Part shown: in pieces, positions 1-4,345 of the stretch | Position numbering within the stretch: position 1 is the first letter of the stretch | Layout: each line of letters starts with the position of its first letter | Origin: Bacillota bacterium | GTDB taxonomy: Bacteria; Bacillota; Clostridia; Christensenellales; Aristaeellaceae | Reading direction: 5' to 3' | Assembly: GCA_023415145.1 (NCBI GenBank) | Contig: JAEZLW010000118.1 | Location: forward strand, 1 to 5,041 | Length of the DNA stretch: 5,041 nucleotides | Position numbers and translations under genes: made by a program | Notes under the pieces: generated by a model | Database searches by the model: none | Seen by the model: the letters and a program-made list of their open reading frames with translations, nothing else | Told to the model about the DNA's origin: nothing

Positions 1-804
1 ATTTCGAAGAATTGCAACACGCTTTGATAAGCTGGCTCGCAGGTTTCTTGGGTTTGTCCATCTTGGCTGCATTTTCATCTGGCTTGCATAAGTTTCCATT
101 CTTTTGATTTTAGAAACACGCCCTAATCCGTCTTCCAACGAATCTTTGGAGCCTACTTGAAAATGACGGAAAATATAAGGCACATTGGAGACTAATACCA
201 CATGACCGGTGAAATTGAATTCTATTTCATTATCTAACAATATTTGTATTTCAGATGGTTGAGTGGTCGTTATGGTCGCTATAAAATCACCAATCCGTGT
301 TAAATCACCGTGCAAAATATCATCTGAAGATGGAAATATAGCTGAAAACAGCCCAACCGAGCAAACTTCAATGCAATGCGTCACTTGATTGTCGCAAGTA
401 CAATTACAAACATCAATTTTTTTGTGTTGGCCGGTTGCGATAATAGCAACTGCTGATGCGATATCTGTTGAAATTCCTAGACTATACGCAATATTATTCT
501 GAGTGCCGGTTGGAATAATGCCAAGAATTGCATTTGTCCCTATCAATTCTATAGCAACAGAAGAAACAGTACCGTCACCTCCACAAGCTATAAACAAACG
601 AATTCCTTGTTCAATAGCCTCCTGTATGACTTTGGGCAAATCACAGTTTGGTTCCATTACATAAGGCTCTGTTTGAATATCCATAGCCTGTAACTCTTCA
701 GCTACTTCCAGGAACTTCTTATTTGCTTCATCGGCTGCACCGGCACTGGGATTAAAAATGAGTTTAGCATGTAAACTGCGCTTTCTTGCCTTGTAGATTT
801 CCAT
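1..804 (-). CDS. Diacylglycerol/lipid kinase of the YegS/DgkB type (DAGK catalytic domain), partial at its C-terminus
   Basis: Reading the minus strand from the ATG at 804-802 gives 268 codons without a stop up to the left edge, so the C-terminus is outside the window. The N-terminal half carries the family hallmarks: a first strand with FNPSAG (residues 17-22), the nucleotide-binding GGDGT loop (75-79), and IIPTGTQNNIA (96-106), the counterpart of the PxGTxNDFA motif. These enzymes phosphorylate diacylglycerol or related lipids with ATP at the cytoplasmic face of the membrane and return diacylglycerol to phospholipid synthesis; that role is inferred from the family. Family members are usually about 290-330 residues, so some 30-60 residues are missing. 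A GGAG ribosome site lies 8 bases before the start. Residues 131-148 hold five cysteines. From about residue 228 to 245 the match to the family looks poor in this frame, while another frame looks better (see findings). The gene is AT-rich compared with the genes to the right. Family call is secure; exact lipid substrate is unknown. Confidence 0.88.
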   Translation of the reverse strand, partial: MEIYKARKRSLHAKLIFNPSAGAADEANKKFLEVAEELQAMDIQTEPYVMEPNCDLPKVIQEAIEQGIRLFIACGGDGTVSSVAIELIGTNAILGIIPTGTQNNIAYSLGISTDIASAVAIIATGQHKKIDVCNCTCDNQVTHCIEVCSVGLFSAIFPSSDDILHGDLTRIGDFIATITTTQPSEIQILLDNEIEFNFTGHVVLVSNVPYIFRHFQVGSKDSLEDGLGRVSKIKRMETYASQMKMQPRWTNPRNLRASLSKRVAILRN

Positions 805-1110
805 GCCAAATTCTCCACTTTCAAAAGAATCATGCTTTCAATAAAAAGTTTTGCCAAACAACCTTCAGTTTAGACATCATATTTCGTTCGAAAAAACTGA
901 GAATGCAAGTAAGTAAGCCTTTGCAGAAATCCGGTTGGGACAGGATTTTCGTTACCTCATCTGGGTGCATCATTGCACGATTACACGGGTACCTTGGGAG
1001 ATTTGTAAATTTCCGAATTCTCCGTGGCACTATCATCTGCTACCCGCCACACCGAAATGCCGCGTATTTCAAGAGTAGAATATGCCGCGCATACAGATTG
1101 GCATAAACAA
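805..1110. other. Non-coding stretch between the lipid kinase and the tRNA terminator
   Basis: I see no convincing gene here; the short open frames on both strands have no ribosome site or recognisable sequence, and several run through the tRNA. It must contain the promoter and leader of the lipid kinase (minus strand). Visible structure includes a near-perfect dyad GGAGATTT-GT-AAATTTCC (997-1014), a small hairpin GTGCA-TCAT-TGCAC (965-978), and two copies of ATGCCGCGyAT (1057-1067 and 1082-1092). A weak minus-strand TATGAT at 881-876 has no good -35 partner. No known riboswitch consensus was recognised by eye. Confidence 0.5.
813..816 (-). promoter_or_regulatory. Ribosome binding site of the lipid kinase gene
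   Basis: On the minus strand GTGGAGAA precedes the ATG, with the GGAG core 8 bases from it. This supports the start at 804 over later in-frame ATG codons. Confidence 0.7.
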
Positions 1111-1139
1111 CGAAAAGTCCGATAGAATCGGACTTTTCG
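1111..1139 (-). terminator. Intrinsic terminator of the tRNA-Ser gene
   Basis: A perfect 13-bp inverted repeat (1111-1123 and 1127-1139) closes on a 3-base loop. Read on the minus strand it starts 9 bases after the encoded CCA of the tRNA. The core stem AGTCCGAT/ATCGGACT is flanked by AAAA and TTTT, with more T residues after it, so it can act as an A-tract/U-tract terminator; its symmetry would also allow termination from the other side. Confidence 0.85.
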
Positions 1140-1148
1140 GACAAATTG

Positions 1149-1237
1149 TGGCGGAGAAGGTGGGATTCGAACCCACGTGCCCTTGCGGACAACCGCATTT
1201 CGAGTGCGGCTCGTTGCGACCACTTCGATACTTCTCC
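1149..1237 (-). tRNA. tRNA-Ser, anticodon CGA
   Basis: The minus strand folds into a complete class II tRNA of 89 bases including encoded CCA. The acceptor stem is GGAGAAG (from 1237) with CTTCTCC (1159-1153), followed by discriminator G (1152) and CCA (1151-1149). The anticodon arm is CCGCA-CTCGAAA-TGCGG, with anticodon CGA at 1202-1200, which reads UCG. The long variable arm TGTCC-GCAA-GGGCA is typical of serine tRNAs, and the T arm is GTGGG-TTCGAAT-CCCAC. The G discriminator also fits serine identity. The gene stands alone with its own promoter and terminator. I see no second copy of its 3' end in the window, so there is no sign of an integrated element attached here. Confidence 0.97.
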
Positions 1238-1249
1238 AGACAATGCCCA

Positions 1250-1278
1250 ATTATATCATGGCGAAAAGCACTTTGCAA
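1250..1278 (-). promoter_or_regulatory. Promoter of tRNA-Ser
   Basis: On the minus strand TTGCAA (1278-1273) and TATAAT (1255-1250) are separated by exactly 17 bases. The -10 is a full consensus match. The predicted transcript start, about 1243, lies only a few bases before the mature tRNA end at 1237, as expected for a strong stable-RNA promoter with a very short leader. Confidence 0.88.
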
Positions 1279-1343
1279 GTACCGGGTATCGAACGCAACA
1301 AACAGGTTTGTATGGCCTTCAAGCGTATCAAATTGGTGCATGG

Positions 1344-1364
1344 TCAATCACATAATCAATCACA
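1344..1364. repeat. Tandem direct repeat of 9 bp
   Basis: TCAATCACA occurs at 1344-1352 and again at 1356-1364, a 12-base period. It lies between the tRNA promoter (minus strand) and the transporter promoter region (plus strand), just left of a long inverted repeat. It could be a pair of regulator half-sites; function is not shown. Confidence 0.6.
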
Positions 1365-1370
1365 GCAAAA

Positions 1371-1417
1371 TAATTGTTGCCAGTATGATGATATTATGAT
1401 AACATACTGAACAATTA
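1371..1417. repeat. Long inverted repeat, candidate operator or structured leader, upstream of the transporter
   Basis: The left arm is TAATTGTT (1371-1378) plus CAGTATG (1381-1387) and the right arm is CATACTG (1403-1409) plus AACAATTA (1410-1417). Apart from the two bases GC at 1379-1380 the arms are perfectly complementary over 15 pairs, around a 15-base AT-rich centre. No T-run follows on either strand, so it is not an obvious terminator. It overlaps a possible promoter for the transporter, which suggests a dimeric regulator site; that is inference. Confidence 0.65.
1377..1405 (+). promoter_or_regulatory. Possible promoter of the OFA-type transporter gene
   Basis: TTGCCA (1377-1382, five of six to the -35 consensus) and TAACAT (1400-1405, four of six to the -10) are 17 bases apart and lie inside the inverted repeat. 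Transcription would begin near 1412, giving a leader of about 135 bases before the ATG at 1547. Other weak -10-like hexamers exist in this AT-rich stretch, so the exact promoter is uncertain. Confidence 0.35.
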
Positions 1418-1546
1418 CATCCTGTGCCAGCTTCCGACACAGAAACAGATATTCCTTCAAGCAGCATTGCAGTACGGCAGGAACGCCCACATCGGCATAT
1501 TGCCCAAAGCAGGGCATTTGCGATATATGGACGGAGGGAGTTTCAA
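1418..1546 (+). other. Leader region of the transporter gene
   Basis: An open frame continues upstream of the transporter to an ATG-like start near 1424, but this 41-codon extension has no ribosome site and does not resemble the transporter family. The stretch contains a small hairpin TGCCC-AAAGCA-GGGCA (1501-1516) and a weak CTGTG/CACAG pairing (1422-1426 with 1438-1442). No riboswitch was recognised. Confidence 0.4.
1533..1537 (+). promoter_or_regulatory. Ribosome binding site that fixes the transporter start
   Basis: GGAGG at 1533-1537, within GGAGGGAG, sits 9 bases before the ATG at 1547-1549. It supports this start rather than the open upstream extension. Confidence 0.85.
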
Positions 1547-2773
1547 ATGCACAAACAAACCAACCGGTTGGTCCCTGTCATTGCGGCCATTGCCATTCAA
1601 CTGTGTTTGGGCACGGCCTATCTGTGGAGCATTTTTCAAAATGGTGTAGCTACCAGCCTGTTTGGCGGGGACAACGCAGCGGCAGGCCTGACGTTTTCCC
1701 TGCTCCTGGCCACACTGACCATTGGCAGCACCATCGGCGGGCGGATGGCGGACAAGTACGGGCCCAGAAACATCGTCATCCTTGGCGGGTGGATACTGGC
1801 CGCCGGCTTCTTTCTGGCCTCCTTTGTCACGGCTGCCGCACCCTGGCTGTTGTGGATCACCTATGGTGTGATGGGCGGCGTGGGCATGGGCTTTACCTAT
1901 TCCACCACCATCGCCTGTGCCCAGAAGTGGTTTCCGGATAAGAGGGGCATGATCACGGGCATCATTGTGGCAGCCCTTGGGTTTGGCGGTGTGGTATTCA
2001 CGCCCATTATTGAAACGCTGCTTGCATCCTTTGGCGGTGCCGCCCAAGGAGAATTCAATACGTTCCGGGTGCTTAGCATCATATTTGTCGTGGTTTGCAC
2101 CGTGGGTGGCTGGTTTGTTCGCAATCCGCCCAAGGATTACGCCCCACAGGGTCAGGCCGTCAAAGCCGGAAGCGCTGCCTCCGTCTTGCATTATGCGCCT
2201 GGTCAGGTGCTCAGGATGCCGCAGTTTTACATCCTGACGGCAACACTGATGCTGGCCTGCATGGGCGGGCTGATGATGATCGGCTTTGCAAAGCCAATCG
2301 CCATCGCCAGAGGCATGTCATCCACCGCTACGGTAGGCGTGTATGCCATTTCCCTATTCAATTCCTGCGGCAGGCTTTTCTGGGGCTGGATGTCGGACAA
2401 ATTGGGCCGCAAAAGGACACTGATTATACTCTTGACCGGCACGGCAGCGTTGTCGCTGATGGTGAATCTGGCAGCCGGGCTTTGGATCTATGTGCTCATC
2501 GGCTGCATCGGCTTTTTCTACGGCGGATTCCTGAGCACCTTCCCCGCCTTTACGGCCGACCTGTTTGGCGCAAAGCATATGGCCACCAACTATGGCATGG
2601 TGCTGATCGGTTTCGGGGTTGGCGCGGTGGTATCCTCCTATGTAGCTGGGCACTTCAAAAACGTTGCCGCCAGCGACATCAATCTGATGTTCCCCGCCTT
2701 TGTGATTGCGGCCATCGCGGCTGCCATAGGCATATTACTGCTGTCTGTACTGAAAAAACCGAAAGAGGCATAA
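1547..2773 (+). CDS. Major facilitator superfamily transporter, oxalate/formate antiporter (OFA) family
   Basis: The protein has 408 residues and about 12 hydrophobic helices (roughly 9-29, 46-66, 76-94, 101-122, 135-157, 174-192, then a cytoplasmic loop 193-225, and 226-248, 261-282, 291-310, 313-335, 347-367, 381-402). It acts in the cytoplasmic membrane, moving a small organic solute. The MFS loop motif is seen twice: GGRMADKYGPR (64-74) after helix 2 and GWMSDKLGRKR (280-290) after helix 8. The start LVPVIAAIAIQLCLGTAYLW and the stretch NYGMVLIGFGVGA (348-360) are typical of OFA members (TC 2.A.1.11). An arginine in helix 8 (R276) is in the place of the substrate arginine of OxlT, but the helix 11 lysine of OxlT appears to be a phenylalanine (F356); this alignment is from memory. 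A dicarboxylate like oxalate is therefore not assured, and the substrate is unknown. It is transcribed alone and ends at a strong terminator. LacI-type regulators downstream are candidate controllers. Confidence 0.9.
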   Translation: MHKQTNRLVPVIAAIAIQLCLGTAYLWSIFQNGVATSLFGGDNAAAGLTFSLLLATLTIGSTIGGRMADKYGPRNIVILGGWILAAGFFLASFVTAAAPWLLWITYGVMGGVGMGFTYSTTIACAQKWFPDKRGMITGIIVAALGFGGVVFTPIIETLLASFGGAAQGEFNTFRVLSIIFVVVCTVGGWFVRNPPKDYAPQGQAVKAGSAASVLHYAPGQVLRMPQFYILTATLMLACMGGLMMIGFAKPIAIARGMSSTATVGVYAISLFNSCGRLFWGWMSDKLGRKRTLIILLTGTAALSLMVNLAAGLWIYVLIGCIGFFYGGFLSTFPAFTADLFGAKHMATNYGMVLIGFGVGAVVSSYVAGHFKNVAASDINLMFPAFVIAAIAAAIGILLLSVLKKPKEA

Positions 2774-2779
2774 AGCAGT

Positions 2780-2815
2780 ACCGGGAAAACGAAGCATCGT
2801 TTTCCCGGTGTTTTT
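2780..2815 (+). terminator. Intrinsic terminator of the transporter gene
   Basis: A perfect 13-bp stem (2780-2792 with 2797-2809) has loop AGCA and is followed by G and TTTTT (2811-2815). It begins 6 bases after the transporter stop. On the minus strand the same hairpin begins 6 bases after the stop of the convergent small gene, but the T-tract on that side is weak, so it may serve both genes, better for the transporter. Confidence 0.92.
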
Positions 2816-3106
2816 CTACGGATAAAAGCCCTCCACCCGGTATGCATCCCAAAACGCAGAAAAATAGACGGCCAGGGGGCCCTGTTTGGGTGAGAAGGGG
2901 GCTACCTCAAGTGCTTGCTGAATTTCCGCTGCCATGCGCATGATAACCGCACCGCGGTGGATATAGCAGGGCTCCGGGTCGTTGAAGTAAAGAAGGCACT
3001 TTTCAAGGATGACTTCTTCGGGAAAGGGAAGGTTGGAGGGCAGCCCCTCGTAAATGATGGAACCATTCTGATCCAGAACGCGGATATACATGAGGATCTT
3101 GTTCAT
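2816..3106 (-). CDS. Small hypothetical protein, 96 residues, family not recognised
   Basis: From the ATG at 3106-3104 to TAG at 2818-2816, the minus strand encodes a 96-residue, soluble-looking protein without signal peptide or membrane helix. It begins MNKILMYIRVLDQNG, suggesting a beta-strand and turn, followed by a proline-rich link (GLPSNLPFPEE, 21-31), a helix, the distinctive FNDPEPCYIHRGAVIMRMA (41-59) and a further helix. I do not recognise the family and assign no function. It looks real because the composition is balanced, the gene exactly fills the space between the terminator and the LacI promoter region, and a GGGAG ribosome site lies 4 bases before this ATG. An upstream in-frame GTG at 3190 would add 28 residues but has no ribosome site. 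The gene diverges from the LacI-type regulator at 3319, so that regulator may control it. It could also be a spurious frame, which I consider less likely. Confidence 0.7.
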   Translation of the reverse strand: MNKILMYIRVLDQNGSIIYEGLPSNLPFPEEVILEKCLLYFNDPEPCYIHRGAVIMRMAAEIQQALEVAPFSPKQGPLAVYFSAFWDAYRVEGFYP

Positions 3107-3110
3107 ATAG

Positions 3111-3115
3111 CTCCC
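3111..3115 (-). promoter_or_regulatory. Ribosome binding site of the small hypothetical gene
   Basis: On the minus strand GGGAG lies 4 bases before the ATG at 3106. The spacing is shorter than ideal but it is the only purine-rich site near any start of this frame, so it decides for the 96-residue form. Confidence 0.5.
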
Positions 3116-3173
3116 GGCATAGGTTTTTTTCCATGGCTGGTTTTCGACGGCCCAGATGCATTCTCCTGCCGCC

Positions 3174-3189
3174 TGCCAGACCTTTGGCA
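3174..3189. promoter_or_regulatory. Dyad in the divergent intergenic region, possible operator
   Basis: TGCCA (3174-3178) and TGGCA (3185-3189) form an inverted repeat around a 6-base spacer. It lies in the 212-base gap between the small gene and the LacI gene, where an autoregulatory or divergent operator would be expected. Short dyads occur by chance, so this is only a candidate. No clear minus-strand promoter for the small gene was found here. Confidence 0.25.
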
Positions 3190-3262
3190 CTTACCATGTA
3201 TGCATACGAAATGAAAAGCGTACCGTTCGCACATGGGAAAGCCGCTGACATTGGTTTGCCAG

Positions 3263-3291
3263 TTGACATGTTTCCCGAGGCAGTTTATGAT
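3263..3291 (+). promoter_or_regulatory. Promoter of the LacI-type regulator gene
   Basis: TTGACA (3263-3268, full consensus) and TATGAT (3286-3291, five of six) are separated by exactly 17 bases. Transcription should begin near 3298, about 20 bases before the TTG start at 3319. This excludes all in-frame ATG codons further upstream (for example 3196, 3211 and 3268) as starts for transcripts from this promoter. Confidence 0.82.
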
Positions 3292-3306
3292 GAAAAAAAC
3301 GGGGAA

Positions 3307-3313
3307 GAAGGTG
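3307..3313 (+). promoter_or_regulatory. Ribosome binding site that fixes the TTG start of the LacI gene
   Basis: GAAGGTG matches the anti-Shine-Dalgarno complement GGAGGTG at six of seven bases and ends 5 bases before the TTG at 3319. Confidence 0.65.
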
Positions 3314-3318
3314 GGGCT

Positions 3319-4344
3319 TTGTCCGCAACCATCAAGCAGATTGCCGACCTTTGCGGCGTATCCCGGGGGACGGTGGACCGGGTGCTGAACAAGCGAGGCA
3401 AGGTTCACCCAAAGACACAGGAACTGATAGAAAAGACGATTGCACAGCTGAACTATACCCCGAACATTGCAGGAAAAGCCCTGGCGGCAAGAAAGCGGCC
3501 ACTGACCATTGGCGTGGTGCTTTCCTCGGAAGGCAATCCGTTTTTTGATGATGTGATAAGGGGCATTGAGCAAGCCCAGCAGGAATTGCGCGACTTTGGT
3601 GTTCGTGTGAAAATGCGCAAGCTGCGTGGCTATGTGCCCAAAGAGCAGCTTCACCAAATTACGGCGCTTAAGAGCGAGGGGATGGACGGTCTGATTTTGC
3701 ATCCCATCTTCGACCCTGCCATTGCTAAAAAGATACAGGAACTCAAGGAACAAAATATATTCACCGTGACCGTGAACACGGATATTCCACAAAGCGCACG
3801 GCTTTGCTATATCGGCAGCGATTATGAAAAGGGCGGCGTCATGGCGGCGGGGATGATTTCCCTTATCATGCGGGGCAGCGCAACGCTGGGCGTTGTCAAA
3901 GGCGCTGATAACATACTGGGCCATCAGCAGCGGCTGGAAGGGTTTTTAAGGCGGCTTACGGAAGGCACGGAAAACATTGCCGTGGCGGATTATGCCAAGA
4001 CCGAGGATGACGATGACATCGCCTACGCATCCGTAAGGAGCATGATGGAAAGGAACCCCGGCATCGACGCGCTGTATGTGGTGGGAGCCGGCATGGCCGG
4101 TGTGTGTCGGGCGCTTTACTCCTTGGGCCTGCATTCCCATGTGGCTGTGGTGGGCTTTGACAGTGTGCCGGACACGGTGGAAATGATGAAAAAAGGCATC
4201 GTGCGGGCTGTTATCTGCCAGCACCCCTTCACCCAGGGCTACCGGGCGGTAAAGGCGGCGTATGATTACCTGGTGGGCGGCGTGCAGCCGGCGCCGGATT
4301 ATTGCCTGGTGCAAAATGAGATCGTGATTCTGGAAAGTCTGTAG
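3319..4344 (+). CDS. LacI-family transcriptional regulator with periplasmic-binding-protein-like sugar-binding domain
   Basis: With a TTG start at 3319 the protein has 341 residues, the normal LacI length. The DNA-binding helix-turn-helix is at residues 5-24 (IKQIADLCGVSRGTVDRVLN), with recognition helix SRGTVDRVLN and the usual NKRG turn. The hinge helix follows at about 48-58 (PNIAGKALAAR). Residues 62-341 form a type I periplasmic-binding fold, with SSEGNPFFDDVIRGI (71-85) at the ligand cleft and, further on, VNTDIP, GFDSVPDTVEMM and QHPFTQGY. These resemble the ribose-binding-protein-like (Peripla_BP_4) regulator subgroup rather than the GalR/CcpA type. It is a cytoplasmic dimer expected to bind an operator and release or bind it with a sugar-like ligand. 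The open frame continues 62 codons upstream, but that part overlaps the promoter and is not family-like. The gene diverges from the small hypothetical gene and converges on the second regulator, with one base between the two stop codons. Targets and ligand are unknown; the neighbours are the best guess. Confidence 0.9.
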   Translation: MSATIKQIADLCGVSRGTVDRVLNKRGKVHPKTQELIEKTIAQLNYTPNIAGKALAARKRPLTIGVVLSSEGNPFFDDVIRGIEQAQQELRDFGVRVKMRKLRGYVPKEQLHQITALKSEGMDGLILHPIFDPAIAKKIQELKEQNIFTVTVNTDIPQSARLCYIGSDYEKGGVMAAGMISLIMRGSATLGVVKGADNILGHQQRLEGFLRRLTEGTENIAVADYAKTEDDDDIAYASVRSMMERNPGIDALYVVGAGMAGVCRALYSLGLHSHVAVVGFDSVPDTVEMMKKGIVRAVICQHPFTQGYRAVKAAYDYLVGGVQPAPDYCLVQNEIVILESL

Positions 4345-4345
4345 A

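Noticed and set aside
830..1036. 68-codon minus-strand open frame upstream of the lipid kinase
   Set aside because: No ribosome site, no recognisable sequence; it lies where the kinase promoter and leader should be.
981..1410. Several open frames on both strands across 981-1410
   Set aside because: They run through the tRNA-Ser gene and its terminator or promoter, have no ribosome site, and their sequence is what the tRNA arms give when translated.
1371..1417. Inverted repeat read as a transcription terminator
   Set aside because: The loop is long and AT-rich, the stem is not GC-rich and no T-run follows on either strand, so an operator or leader structure is more likely.
1424..1546. 41-codon N-terminal extension of the transporter
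   Set aside because: No ribosome site at 1424, no resemblance to the family, and a strong GGAGG site places the start at 1547.
1457..2191. Long minus-strand open frame inside the transporter gene
   Set aside because: It is the antisense shadow of the GC-rich transporter: rich in Gly, His, Arg and Gln, with no family features.
3107..3190. GTG start at 3190 adding 28 residues to the small hypothetical protein
   Set aside because: No ribosome site before the GTG; the ATG at 3106 has GGGAG upstream and gives a more natural N-terminus.
3198..3207. Perfect 10-bp palindrome GTATGCATAC in the divergent intergenic region
   Set aside because: A palindrome of this length is expected a few times by chance in 5 kb, and it does not extend at the flanks.
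3133..3318. 62-codon N-terminal extension of the LacI-type regulator
   Set aside because: It overlaps the consensus promoter, lacks family similarity, and would make the protein longer than usual.
3103..3924. Long minus-strand open frame opposite the LacI-type regulator
   Set aside because: It is antisense to a clear LacI gene, has no ribosome site at its start and no recognisable domain.
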